Origin: Bacteroidia bacterium
GTDB taxonomy: Bacteria; Bacteroidota; Bacteroidia; Cytophagales; Flammeovirgaceae
Length of the DNA stretch: 64,000 nucleotides
Assembly (NCBI GenBank): GCA_030425505.1
Contig: JAUIAB010000001.1
Coordinates: forward strand, 248,001 to 312,000
Direction of reading: 5' to 3'
Positions 52,837-62,806 of the stretch are shown one piece after another (position 1 is the stretch's first letter; each line of letters starts with the position of its first letter). The translations under genes were made by a program, and so were the position numbers. The notes beneath the pieces are model-generated. The model searched no databases. It saw only the letters and a list, made by a program, of their open reading frames with translations, and was not told the origin of the DNA.

Positions 52837-54465
52837 TTACTCTAAAGAAACTTGTTTCTCTTTTGGGTATTTTACTTCGTAATGTGTTTTAAGCTTTTTA
52901 GAACCCAATGGTGAAAGTTCAAAGTTCCAGTTTACTATTCCTGTATTTTCATCTAACTTTCCCCCACTATAATCTATATACTCTACCTGAATTTCTTTAT
53001 TAGTAGAAATAGGAAATTGATCTTGTATGTTAATCTTTACTGGTTGGCTTTTATTGTTTTTTACTTCAATTTCCCAAACTTTGGTTTCTTTTTTATTGCT
53101 TCCTATAAACTGTTTTGCAACAAAGTTTTTTGCTTTTTCCCTAGTTACTACAATACTTTTATCTCTTCCTAGAGAAAGAGTGAGTGTATCCTCTGTATTG
53201 TTGGGGTTTAAGTTTGATTTCCCCATATAGGTGCCCTCAAAGTATATGCTGGCTTCGCCATTTAGCAAGTTGAGCTTTTCCCAATTGGCAATTTTAGCGG
53301 TTAGAAATGCATCTTTGTCTAGTTTTGGCACGCAGAAATATTGATATTCAGCATCCACATTTACTTCTTTAAGGTTTACTGAATATTTTTTACCATCACT
53401 AGGTATGTTATAAGTGCTTTTGACATCGTATTGAATAGTCGTTTGCTGCACATTTTCAACTACTGGAGTAAAGTCTGCTGCTACAATTTTTTGTTGCTTT
53501 TCACTTACTTTATCTTCTAATCCAGCACTTAACTCTGCGTAACCAAGTACATTTTCTTTTTTAGATCTTTCATAATAAACTCTTGGGGGTGGTGGATTAT
53601 AAAAACTCAAATACCACTTAGATAGGCTTGGTTTTGTGCCTCCCTGAGTCGGGTTTCCCGATGAAATGGATAGTGTAGCATTATTCCAGTCTTCACCAGA
53701 CTGTTGATATACCTGAGCTCTATAAACTAAGTTGATAGGTTTGTTTAAAGTTTTTGCTCTTATGTCATAAGAAGGAATCCAACCTGCAGATTTCACAAAG
53801 TATTTAATTTCTAATTCGGCAGAGGTGTTTTGACTTGATTCAACAATAACTACAACTTCACTAGTACTCTTTTTTAGTGCTGCACTTTGTGTATTTATTT
53901 GTTGTTCAATTTTTTTTAATTCTTCTTTATGGTTTTCTAGAAGAATATTGATCTCCAGTTTTTTAGAACTAATATTGGTTAGTCGTGTTCTGAAAAAAGA
54001 TGCTGCTTCTTGAAGTTCTGTAACTTTTAACCCTGTTTCCTCCCCACCTATTTTTTGATTGGCCAAAATCATTTGTTGCTCTTTCTCCAAAACATCTAAT
54101 TGAGATGTCTGAAGGTTAATTTTTTGTTGAAGCTCTCTTTTTTGTTTATTGAGGGGTTTAATTTCTTGGTTTTCCGTAGTCTCTTTAAGGTAGTTTAGTT
54201 GATGGTTTACTGAGAGTATAGTGAACTTTCCATATCCATTCACTTGTATTCCTTCTTTATCCAAGTATGGGGATAAGTTCTCAAACTTTAATTGAGTAAC
54301 TCCGGGGTTAATCGTTGTTTCCCCATTCCTGGTTATTTCTGCTCCACTTAAAAAGACAGTTACCTTTTTGATTTTAGAGGGTATAACTTTATCAACTTCC
54401 GATGCAAAAGTTTTTACACCTTTCAGAGAAAGAAAGACTAAAAAGACAAGGCTTATTCTATTCAT
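52837..54465 (-). CDS. DUF4139 (mucoidy inhibitor MuiA family) secreted protein
   Basis: 542 aa. Signal peptide (to about residue 22). DUF4140 N-domain (KIKKVTVFLSGAEITRNGETTI), a long coiled coil (about 90-200: QKRELQQKINLQTSQLDVLEKEQQ split), then DUF4139 (about 215-540: KYFVKSAGWIPSYDIRAKT, WKLDLSP-like LNWNFELSPLGSKKLKTHYEVKYP). Envelope location; function uncharacterised. Possibly co-transcribed with hutH. Confidence 0.9.
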   Translation of the reverse strand: MNRISLVFLVFLSLKGVKTFASEVDKVIPSKIKKVTVFLSGAEITRNGETTINPGVTQLKFENLSPYLDKEGIQVNGYGKFTILSVNHQLNYLKETTENQEIKPLNKQKRELQQKINLQTSQLDVLEKEQQMILANQKIGGEETGLKVTELQEAASFFRTRLTNISSKKLEINILLENHKEELKKIEQQINTQSAALKKSTSEVVVIVESSQNTSAELEIKYFVKSAGWIPSYDIRAKTLNKPINLVYRAQVYQQSGEDWNNATLSISSGNPTQGGTKPSLSKWYLSFYNPPPPRVYYERSKKENVLGYAELSAGLEDKVSEKQQKIVAADFTPVVENVQQTTIQYDVKSTYNIPSDGKKYSVNLKEVNVDAEYQYFCVPKLDKDAFLTAKIANWEKLNLLNGEASIYFEGTYMGKSNLNPNNTEDTLTLSLGRDKSIVVTREKAKNFVAKQFIGSNKKETKVWEIEVKNNKSQPVKINIQDQFPISTNKEIQVEYIDYSGGKLDENTGIVNWNFELSPLGSKKLKTHYEVKYPKEKQVSLE

Positions 54466-54516
54466 TCTTTATATGAGTTATTTTGAAAAACATTTATTAC
54501 ACTAATTAATTAAATT

Positions 54517-54960
54517 TTACTCAGGAATCAATATTCGATTGGCATTTTCAATTTTTGAAACCCAAATACTAGAGGCTTCAACTAAAAACCTAATACTAAT
54601 TTTATTTTTAAATGTGTCTAGTTCCATCTCCACCCCATCTTTATATCCTTGGTTATTACATAATACCCAAACCCAAACTAGTGGCTTGTCAATAAGTTCT
54701 GATAATATAATTTTATCGCTTCTACTTACCTTATATACCTTATCTGGCTTTTGAACATCTCTGAAGCTAGTGCTTTTAGTTATTTTTAAACCTATCTCAT
54801 CGTATTCGGGTAAAGCCAATAGTTTTAAGTAGTGATCTCCTACCTCAAAAATAAGTTCATAAATAAAATGAAACTTTCTTTCTGTAGAATTACCGTAAAC
54901 AACAAAAACAGAGTTTATTGTTTCTCCAATTATTGGATCAAAATTCATTGTATTATTCAA
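54517..54960 (-). CDS. Small protein of unknown function
   Basis: 147 aa, soluble, no signal. Beta-rich with NSVFVVYGNSTERKFHFIYELI and YLKLLALPEYDEIGLKI. Its stop is 52 bp upstream of the DUF4139 start. Not recognised. Confidence 0.55.
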   Translation of the reverse strand: MNNTMNFDPIIGETINSVFVVYGNSTERKFHFIYELIFEVGDHYLKLLALPEYDEIGLKITKSTSFRDVQKPDKVYKVSRSDKIILSELIDKPLVWVWVLCNNQGYKDGVEMELDTFKNKISIRFLVEASSIWVSKIENANRILIPE

Positions 54961-55037
54961 ATTATATATAAATAGGTCTGGTAAATCTTGTATATAACTT
55001 TAAATTTCATTAATTAAGCATTGTTAAAATAATTATT

Positions 55038-55379
55038 ATGAGTGATATTAAGCAGAAAATACCTAATGCAACAACATCTTTAGTTTTAGGTATTATATCT
55101 ATTCCTACATGTATGTGTTACGGTATAGTAGGTTTGATATGTGGTTTTTTAGCAATTAGAATGGCTTCTAGTGGACAAAAAGCATATAACCTTAACCCTG
55201 AAGAGTACGATGAGAGTTCTTTGGGTAATTTAAAAACTGGTAAGATTACAGGAATTATTGGGATGATTTTGTCTGTTATATACTTGTTTTTCACCATTGT
55301 TTTATTTGTAATGCTAGGGTCAGATGCCTTTAACCAAGATGAATTAATGAGAATATTGCAGGAGTTACAACAACGATAA
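55038..55379 (+). CDS. CCC-motif membrane protein (DUF4190-like)
   Basis: 113 aa with two hydrophobic helices (about 14-40, 70-95). The first has ISIPTCMCYGIVGLICGFLAI, where the cluster of three Cys gives the family its name. Function unknown. The next gene (DUF2752) begins 2 bp later; the two families are neighbours in many Bacteroidota. Confidence 0.8.
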   Translation: MSDIKQKIPNATTSLVLGIISIPTCMCYGIVGLICGFLAIRMASSGQKAYNLNPEEYDESSLGNLKTGKITGIIGMILSVIYLFFTIVLFVMLGSDAFNQDELMRILQELQQR

Positions 55380-55381
55380 AG

Positions 55382-55693
55382 TTGAACTATAGTAATTTAA
55401 TTGATTGGCTGGAAGTAAACCAATCAAAGTGCTTTTTTAAAGCTGCATCTGGTTTTGACTGCCTAGGTTGCGGCTTTCAGAGATCTCTTATATTTTTACT
55501 AAAAGGGCAGGTTATAGATAGTTTTTTAATGTATCCTGCCCTTATTCCTTTTCTTATGACTTTTGGTCTTCTAGCTATTCACTTAATTTTTAAATTAAAG
55601 AATGGTGCAATTCTATTAAGGTATTCTTTTATTTTAACCTCAATAGTGATAGTTGTTAATTATTTGGCTAAACTCTATGCTTTCACTCTGTAG
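55382..55693 (+). CDS. DUF2752 membrane protein
   Basis: 103 aa, TTG start. Contains the family signature DCLGCGFQRSLIFLLKG (CPGCGxxR type) followed by two hydrophobic helices. Function unknown. Co-transcribed with the CCC-motif gene. Converges with ileS. Confidence 0.82.
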   Translation: MNYSNLIDWLEVNQSKCFFKAASGFDCLGCGFQRSLIFLLKGQVIDSFLMYPALIPFLMTFGLLAIHLIFKLKNGAILLRYSFILTSIVIVVNYLAKLYAFTL

Positions 55694-55702
55694 TCTAATA
55701 CT

Positions 55703-58700
55703 CTACTTTTCAATACCAATCACTACTTCTTGATTATCAAGCTCTAAGTTGTCTACAGCCTTTTGGTTCACCTGATCAGCTAACTCTAAAGATGTCGCTT
55801 GAGTCTCTGTGCAGATATAATTTTTGTGATCTAACACAGCATTGTTGATGATGCTTTCTGATTTCTTTATTGCGATTTTGATTTTGTCTTGTACTTCAAA
55901 ACCTGAGTCTTTCCTCATATTTTGAACTTTATTTACAATATCTCTAGCAATTCCTTCTTTTTTAAGCTCATCACTAATAGCTAAATCTAATGCAACTGTC
56001 AGCCCATTTTCTTTTGCAATAGACCAGCCTGGAATATCTTCTGTAATTATTTCAATATCCTCATTGCTTAGTTCTACTACATTACCTTCCAAGTTTAACT
56101 CAATTGTTTTTCCTTCTTCTAAAAGAGTTATTTTCTCATTATCTAGAGCTTGAATTTCTTTAGAAAGTAATCCCATTAAGCTCTTATACTTTTGCCCCAA
56201 TTTTCTAAAGTTAGGCTTAGCCTTTTTTACAAATACCCCTGAGTTTCCTTCCAAGAAGTCTATTTTCTTAACGTTTACTTCGTTGAGAATTATTTCTTCT
56301 ACCTTTTTGATTTGCTGAGTTAAATGTTCATTGAGATCAGGAATTAAAATTTTTGACAATGGTTGCCTAACCTTAATTTTTTCTTTTTTTCGTATAGAAT
56401 GAATTAAGGATGAAATAGTTTGAGAAAGGGCAATTCTTTCTTCCAGGTTTTTATCTATTAACGACTCATCTGAAGCTGGGAAGTTGCTCAGGTGGACAGA
56501 GAGAACATCCTCTCTTTTAGTAACAGCATTTAAGTCTCTAAAAAGTTTTTCGGCATAAAAAGGTGCAATAGGAGCCATTAACTTGGCTACTGTTTCTAAG
56601 CATAAATACAAGGTTTGGTATGCAGATACCTTATCCTCATTCAGTTCACTTTTCCAAAACCTTTTTCTGTTAAGTCTGACATACCAGTTACTTAAGTCGT
56701 CTATTACAAAGCTTTGAATAGCTCTTGTCGCTAAAGTTGGATCGTAATTTTCTAAAGACTCTTCTACTTCTTTAATTAAGCTGTTCAACCTGGATACTAT
56801 CCACCGATCACTCTCTGACTTGTGGCTTTGTGAGTTATCACTTTCCAGAAAACTAAAGTTGTCGAGGTTTGCATAAAGTGCAAAAAAAGAATAGGTATTA
56901 TAAAGTGTTCCAAAGAACTTTCTTTTAGTTTCATCCAACCCTTCTATATTGAATTTTAAATTGTCCCAGGGTGGTGCATTTTCTATCATATACCACCTGG
57001 CAATGTCAGGCCCATATTTCGAAAGTATTTCAAACGGGTTTACTGTATTCCCAAGTCTTTTTGACATTTTATTGCCCTCTTTATCTAATACAAGTCCAGT
57101 AGAAATCACATTTTTAAAAGCGACGCTATCTTCTAGCATTACTGCAAGAGCATGCAATGTAAAGAACCACCCTCTTGTTTGATCCACTCCTTCTGATATG
57201 TAATCCGCAGGAAACTTACTCTCGAAAACATCTTTGTTTTTTACAGGATATCCCCACTGTGCATAAGGCATGGCTCCACTGTCAAACCAAACATCAATTA
57301 GGTCAGCTTCTCTGTACATTGGCTCTCCTTTAGAACTAACCAGGATTACTTCATCTACAAATGGTCTGTGAAGATCAAAGTTTTCTGTAAGCTTATTATC
57401 TACTAAATATGGGAAGTCTTCAGGCAAAAAACCTTTTTCAGAAGATTGTATCAATTCTTTTTCAAGCTCTTCCAAAGACCCAATGCACTTTTCTTCCATA
57501 CCATCTTTAGTTCTCCAGATAGGTAAAGGAGTTCCCCAGTACCTCGACCTGGAAAGGTTCCAGTCTACTAAGTTTTCCAACCAATTACCAAACCTTCCTA
57601 TTCCTGTTGAAGTAGGATACCAGTTAATGGTTTTATTTAATTCCACCATTTTGTCTTTGAAAGCAGTAGTTTTAATAAACCATGAGTCTAACGGGTAATA
57701 TAGTATAGGTTTATCCGTTCGCCAGCAATGAGGGTAGTTATGTTCGTATTTTTCTACTTTGAAAGCTCTATTCTCTTCCTTCAATTTTATAGCAATCAGA
57801 ACATCTGTAGGCTTAAAATCTGGTTCATTACGTACTTCTTCGCTTTCATATTCTGGCTTTACATATTTTCCAGCAAAATCAGTAACTTCTTTTACAAACC
57901 TTCCTTGTTTATCAACCAAAGGAACTTCTTTTCCAGTTTCATCCGTAACAAGAATGGAGCTTATATTATTCTGCTGGGAAACCCTAAAGTCATCCGCTCC
58001 AAAAACGGATGCAGTATGTACAATGCCTGTTCCATCTTCTGTAGTTACATAGTCTCCAGGAATTACAACAAATGCTTTTCCTACAGGTTTTACATAGGGC
58101 ATCAGCTGTTCATAGTTTATGCCAAGAAGATCACTTCCTTTAAGCTCCTGAGCTATTTTGAATGGTATTACTTTATCACCAGGTTTATACTCAGAAAGTT
58201 CTTTTTCCTTGCCTTTATCAGAAAAATATTTACTTAAAACTCCCTTAGCCAGTATTACACTTACTTTTTTGAAGGTATAAGGGTTAAATGTTTGGACTTT
58301 TACATAGTCTATATTTTTGCCAATGGTCAATGCACAGTTGGATGGCAATGTCCAAGGAGTGGTAGTCCAAGCAAGGAAAAATACTTCTTCCTTTTCTTCC
58401 TCAAATAAAAATTGGGAAGTACTATCTTTCGTGACTTTGAATTGAGCAGTTACAGATGTGTCTTTTACGTTCCTGTAACATCCAGGAAGATTCAATTCAT
58501 GAGAACTAAGTCCTGTTCCGGCTGCGGGAGAGTATGGCTGAACTGTGTAACCTTTGTAAAGAAGGTCTTTTTCGTAAAGCTTTTTTAATATTGCCCATAA
58601 AGATTCAATGTACTCTTTTTCGAAAGTTATATATGGATCTTTTAAATCAACCCAATAGCCAATTTTTTCAGTCAGATCATCCCACTGCTCTTTGAAGCTC

Positions 58701-59080
58701 ATTACTGCTTCTTTACATTTCTGGTTATAGTCTTTTATAGAGATTTTCTTACCAATATCTTCTTTGGTGATACCCAAATCCTTTTCTACTTTTAGCTCTA
58801 CAGGTAAGCCGTGGGTATCCCAGCCTCCTTTTCTCTCTACTTTAAAGCCTTTCAGTGTTTTGTACCTACAAAAAATATCTTTAATTGTCCTTGCCATCAC
58901 ATGGTGGATACCAGGTGCCCCATTTGCAGAGGGGGGACCTTCATAAAAAACAAAGGATGGGCTGTCTTTTCGCGTAGAAACTGATTTTTCGAAAACTTTA
59001 TTTTCTTTCCAAAACTTCAGTACTTCATCGGCGAAGTTTACAAAATCGGCTTGTTTATATTCCTTGTATCTCATTGTCAC
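55703..59080 (-). CDS. ileS: Isoleucyl-tRNA synthetase
   Basis: Charges tRNA-Ile and edits valine. 1125 aa, the long (eukaryote-like, type 2) form usual in Bacteroidota. Seen: HIGH-class GPPSANGAPGIHHVMARTIK, editing domain with TTPWTLPSNCAL and GTGIVHTASVFGADDF, catalytic GVDQTRGWFFTLH, and KMSKR (DKEGNKMSKRLGNTV). Anticodon-binding and C-terminal regions are present. Minus-strand -7 TATCTTTG (59101-59094) lies 13 bp before the start codon. Confidence 0.96.
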   Translation of the reverse strand: MTMRYKEYKQADFVNFADEVLKFWKENKVFEKSVSTRKDSPSFVFYEGPPSANGAPGIHHVMARTIKDIFCRYKTLKGFKVERKGGWDTHGLPVELKVEKDLGITKEDIGKKISIKDYNQKCKEAVMSFKEQWDDLTEKIGYWVDLKDPYITFEKEYIESLWAILKKLYEKDLLYKGYTVQPYSPAAGTGLSSHELNLPGCYRNVKDTSVTAQFKVTKDSTSQFLFEEEKEEVFFLAWTTTPWTLPSNCALTIGKNIDYVKVQTFNPYTFKKVSVILAKGVLSKYFSDKGKEKELSEYKPGDKVIPFKIAQELKGSDLLGINYEQLMPYVKPVGKAFVVIPGDYVTTEDGTGIVHTASVFGADDFRVSQQNNISSILVTDETGKEVPLVDKQGRFVKEVTDFAGKYVKPEYESEEVRNEPDFKPTDVLIAIKLKEENRAFKVEKYEHNYPHCWRTDKPILYYPLDSWFIKTTAFKDKMVELNKTINWYPTSTGIGRFGNWLENLVDWNLSRSRYWGTPLPIWRTKDGMEEKCIGSLEELEKELIQSSEKGFLPEDFPYLVDNKLTENFDLHRPFVDEVILVSSKGEPMYREADLIDVWFDSGAMPYAQWGYPVKNKDVFESKFPADYISEGVDQTRGWFFTLHALAVMLEDSVAFKNVISTGLVLDKEGNKMSKRLGNTVNPFEILSKYGPDIARWYMIENAPPWDNLKFNIEGLDETKRKFFGTLYNTYSFFALYANLDNFSFLESDNSQSHKSESDRWIVSRLNSLIKEVEESLENYDPTLATRAIQSFVIDDLSNWYVRLNRKRFWKSELNEDKVSAYQTLYLCLETVAKLMAPIAPFYAEKLFRDLNAVTKREDVLSVHLSNFPASDESLIDKNLEERIALSQTISSLIHSIRKKEKIKVRQPLSKILIPDLNEHLTQQIKKVEEIILNEVNVKKIDFLEGNSGVFVKKAKPNFRKLGQKYKSLMGLLSKEIQALDNEKITLLEEGKTIELNLEGNVVELSNEDIEIITEDIPGWSIAKENGLTVALDLAISDELKKEGIARDIVNKVQNMRKDSGFEVQDKIKIAIKKSESIINNAVLDHKNYICTETQATSLELADQVNQKAVDNLELDNQEVVIGIEK

Positions 59081-59302
59081 TTCAAAGTTGATACAAAGAT
59101 AGGAACAGGTATATAATTAGTAACTCTTTAAAGGCTAATTGACAGGAAATTTCCAGAAGTTTAGTTACTGTTTTCTTTTTGCAGCACTGGTTTATAGCTT
59201 TTACAAAGAAAAATTAACTGTAAGTATTGTTAAGATTAAGACATATAAGAGCATTCAATAAATAGCTTTTATATATTTGATTTACAATATATATTACAAC
59301 AT

Positions 59303-62300
59303 ATGCGGCTCCTCCTATCATTATTCTTTGCTTTAGGAAATTTCTTTTCTATTGCACAAGAAGTACAAAAAGCAGATACTCTATTTGCTAACCAGTATGT
59401 TGAAAAAGCACAAGTACTACAAGACTCTGCTAGGTATGATAGTTCTATTTATTATTTCAAAGCTGCTTCTTTAATTTATGAAAAGGCAGATAATTGGGAG
59501 AGGTGGGTGGAAACATATAATGGGATTGGAGAAAATTATAGAGAGTTATATAACTACGAAAAAGCATTAAGCTATCTAAGAAAAGCATTGGAAAAAGGGT
59601 TAAAGTATCTAGATAAAGATAATCCCTGGATATCCGATACTTATGTAAAAATGGGAATAATTTATGCAGGTCTAGGAAACTACTTTAAAGCTACAGAATA
59701 CTATCAAAAAGCACTAGAAGTTTATCTGAGAGTATATGGCATTGAACATACCAAAATAGCAACTGTTTACATGAATATGGGTATAGTTCATCATGATAAA
59801 GGAAATTATGATAAAGCTTTAGAGTATTATCAAAAAGCGCTAAAAATAGATTTAAAGATACTTGAAAGTGGACACCCTAGCATAGCAAGCTCATATATGA
59901 GTATAGGTTTAGTTTATGAGGATCAAGGAAATTATGACAAAACTTTAGAGTATTATCAAAGAGCATTAAAAATATATTTAAATAAGTATGGCAATAAGCA
60001 TATAAAAGTTGCAACTGCTTATGGGTATATAGGAATAGTTTATAATAAACTGGGAAATTACCCAAAAACATTAGACTATTACCAGAAAGCATTAGAGGTT
60101 AAGTTAAAAACTTACAAGAGCAATCATCCCAGTATTGCTATCACATATCATAATATAGGAATAACTTACTACGAATTAGGTGATTACCAAAAAGCATTAA
60201 AATATTATCAAGAGGTATTAAGGATTAACTCAAAAGTTTATAGTAAAGAACACCCTAGAGTTGCAAGTACATATATTGGTGTAGGTAATGTTTACAACTC
60301 AAAAAATGACTATACAAAAGCTACAGAATACTATCAAAAAGCGCTAGAAATTTACCTGAAAATATATGGTAATAAGCATCCTTTAATAGCAACTATTTAC
60401 CACAATATGGGTTCGGTTAATAGATCTATGCAAGCTATAGAGTATTATAAGAAAGCTTTAAGTATTAGGTTAAATCTATATGGTAAAGAACACCCTTTGG
60501 TAGCAAATACGCTAATAAATATGGGAATCGTTTATAAAAACTTAAATGATTATGGTAAAGCTTTAGAGTATTATCAAAGAGCTCTAAGAATAAACCTAAA
60601 AATATATGGGAATGAACACCCTAAAATAGCTCTTAGTTATGAAAATATAGGATCAGTTTATAGGGATCAAGGAAGATATACAAAGGCTTTAGAGTATTAT
60701 CAGAGAGCATTAGATATTAAACAGAAAGCTTATAATAAAGATAACTCTAACATAGCAAATATCTACAGAAGTATAGGTTTGGTTTATAATGATCAAAAAG
60801 ATTATAAAAAAGCTCTAAAATACTATCAAAGTTCTATTATTGCCTTAGTAAAAAACTTTAATGACTCAAGTTTTTATAAAAACTCTCCTTTAGAAGAAAT
60901 TAAATCAAAACCTTATTTATTAAAAGCATTTATTAGTAAATCACTCACACTTAAAGAACTTTATTACAACCAGTCCCATAACCTCAAAGACCTACAATTC
61001 TCCTTAGAAACCTATCAACTAGCTGCTGATCTTTTGGATAGTATGAGAAGTGATCATACCTCTACTCAAACTAAACAGGAACTAACTGAAAAGAACATTT
61101 CATCTGTATATGAAGGAGCAATTTCTACTGCCTGTGAGCTTTATCAGGTTACCAAAGACCCAAGCTATTTCCATCAAGCCTTTACTGCATCGGAAAGAAG
61201 CAAAGCCTATCTGCTCAGAGAAGCACTCAACGAATACAAAGCCAAACAATTTGCTGGTATCCCTGATTCTTTAATTGAACACGAGAACGAACTGAAAATT
61301 AAAATTGCATTTTATGAGAAATCACTTTTTGACGCAAAAAACACAGGTGTTGACAAACAAATAGATACCCTCAAAGTACAAAGCTATCAAAGTACTCTTT
61401 TTGATCTGAAAAGGCAGTATGAAAATTTAGTGGTTACCCTGGAAAAAGACTACCCTGAATACTATCAGATCAAATATGAAACCAAAGTAGCTTCTGTAGA
61501 AGATATAAGAGAAAACCTGTTGGGTGATAGATCCGCTTTTATAGAATATTTTACTGGAGATAGTGTATTTTATGTGTTTTCTCTTACTAAAGAAAAAATA
61601 AAACTTCACGCCATTGAAGATCTTGCTGAAATCCAGAAATCCACTCAGGAATTAAGAACTACTTTTACCCCTTCTACTTCTAAATTTGATCGTACAAGCT
61701 ATAAAAAATTCACTAAAAATAGTTTTTTCTTATACCAAAAACTACTAGCTACTGTACTATACTCTTTAGAAACAAAACCCAATAAACTCATCATTGCCTC
61801 TGATGGAATCATTAGCTACCTTCCCTTTGAGCTATTGCTTTATAAAGAAGCCCCTTTAGCTAAAAGTGAAAAAGAAATTAACTATGCCCATCTTCCTTAT
61901 CTCTTGAATCAATATCAGGTAAGCTATACCTATTCAGCAACCCTTATCCAACAAAATAAGAAAAACCCTCTTCGAGTCTCAAAGAAAGATAGAGATATTA
62001 AGAACGAATGTCTTGCCTTAGCGCCAGCTTATGGAGAAAAAAGTACCTCCTTTGCTATAAGAGGAAATTTTGACCTCCTTAGAAATGAAGAGCTAAAGCT
62101 TCTCCCTGGCGCAAAGAAAGAAGCTCAAAATATTAGTAAGTATTTCAATGGTAAGTTCCTTTTCGATACAGAAGCCAACGAAGTTAATTTTAAAAGGGAA
62201 GCTACTAAATATTCCATCATTCATCTAGCCACTCATGCAGAAGTAGAAGATAAAGACCCTCTCTATTCAAAGATCTATTTCACTAACACAAATGATTCTA

Positions 62301-62758
62301 TTGAAGATGATACTTTACATACCTATGAGTTGTACAATATGAAATTAAATGCAGATCTGGTGGTTCTGAGTGGTTGTGCCACGGGCTCAGGAGAATATAT
62401 AAAAGGCGAGGGAGTGATAAGTTTATCCAGAGGCTTTATGTATGCAGGAACACCAAGTGTGGTGCTATCTCTTTGGCAAGTATCTGATGAGCATACCTCT
62501 AGTTTGATGGACTATTTTTACAAAGCATTATCAGAAGGTTTAGCCAAAGACGAAGCACTACAAAAAGCCAAGAAGCAATATTTAAAAAAAGCAGATGTTT
62601 TTACATCACACCCTTACTACTGGGCATCGTTCATATTGCATGGCGATGAGAAGCCTATTACGTTGAGTAGAAAGATTAATCTTTGGTGGTGGTTAGTAGG
62701 AGTAGCTCTGATACTACTTTTAGGGTTAGTTATAGCTAAGAGAAAGAACCTTCTGTAA
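59303..62758 (+). CDS. TPR-CHAT protein 1 (kinesin-light-chain repeats, caspase-like domain)
   Basis: 1151 aa. Signal peptide (to about residue 18, ...FFSIAQ); about eleven 42-residue TPRs of the kinesin light chain type (about 60-515, one shortened near 375-390); a helical linker; a CHAT domain (about 790-1110) with catalytic His in IIHLATHAEVED and Cys in LVVLSGCATGSGEY, and LWQVSDEHTSSLM; then a C-terminal helix (about 1127-1145) with KRKNLL. The caspase-type dyad is intact. Signal plus C-terminal anchor suggests an inner-membrane protein facing the periplasm. CHAT proteases are used in partner-processing and defence modules (e.g. TPR-CHAT of type III-E CRISPR), but no CRISPR parts are here. 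-7 TATATTTG at 59272-59279. Confidence 0.88.
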   Translation: MRLLLSLFFALGNFFSIAQEVQKADTLFANQYVEKAQVLQDSARYDSSIYYFKAASLIYEKADNWERWVETYNGIGENYRELYNYEKALSYLRKALEKGLKYLDKDNPWISDTYVKMGIIYAGLGNYFKATEYYQKALEVYLRVYGIEHTKIATVYMNMGIVHHDKGNYDKALEYYQKALKIDLKILESGHPSIASSYMSIGLVYEDQGNYDKTLEYYQRALKIYLNKYGNKHIKVATAYGYIGIVYNKLGNYPKTLDYYQKALEVKLKTYKSNHPSIAITYHNIGITYYELGDYQKALKYYQEVLRINSKVYSKEHPRVASTYIGVGNVYNSKNDYTKATEYYQKALEIYLKIYGNKHPLIATIYHNMGSVNRSMQAIEYYKKALSIRLNLYGKEHPLVANTLINMGIVYKNLNDYGKALEYYQRALRINLKIYGNEHPKIALSYENIGSVYRDQGRYTKALEYYQRALDIKQKAYNKDNSNIANIYRSIGLVYNDQKDYKKALKYYQSSIIALVKNFNDSSFYKNSPLEEIKSKPYLLKAFISKSLTLKELYYNQSHNLKDLQFSLETYQLAADLLDSMRSDHTSTQTKQELTEKNISSVYEGAISTACELYQVTKDPSYFHQAFTASERSKAYLLREALNEYKAKQFAGIPDSLIEHENELKIKIAFYEKSLFDAKNTGVDKQIDTLKVQSYQSTLFDLKRQYENLVVTLEKDYPEYYQIKYETKVASVEDIRENLLGDRSAFIEYFTGDSVFYVFSLTKEKIKLHAIEDLAEIQKSTQELRTTFTPSTSKFDRTSYKKFTKNSFFLYQKLLATVLYSLETKPNKLIIASDGIISYLPFELLLYKEAPLAKSEKEINYAHLPYLLNQYQVSYTYSATLIQQNKKNPLRVSKKDRDIKNECLALAPAYGEKSTSFAIRGNFDLLRNEELKLLPGAKKEAQNISKYFNGKFLFDTEANEVNFKREATKYSIIHLATHAEVEDKDPLYSKIYFTNTNDSIEDDTLHTYELYNMKLNADLVVLSGCATGSGEYIKGEGVISLSRGFMYAGTPSVVLSLWQVSDEHTSSLMDYFYKALSEGLAKDEALQKAKKQYLKKADVFTSHPYYWASFILHGDEKPITLSRKINLWWWLVGVALILLLGLVIAKRKNLL

Positions 62759-62806
62759 CATTATTAACAATATAATAGACTTTATTTAGTACTAACAATT
62801 CATAAA

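Noticed and set aside
57728-58237. Long open frame opposite ileS
   Set aside because: It lies wholly antisense to the conserved ileS editing domain, has low-complexity aromatic translation and no start context.
59600-60850. Tandem DNA repeats or CRISPR-like periodicity
   Set aside because: The 126-bp period is the coding of 42-residue TPRs in one continuous reading frame; spacers of CRISPR type are absent.
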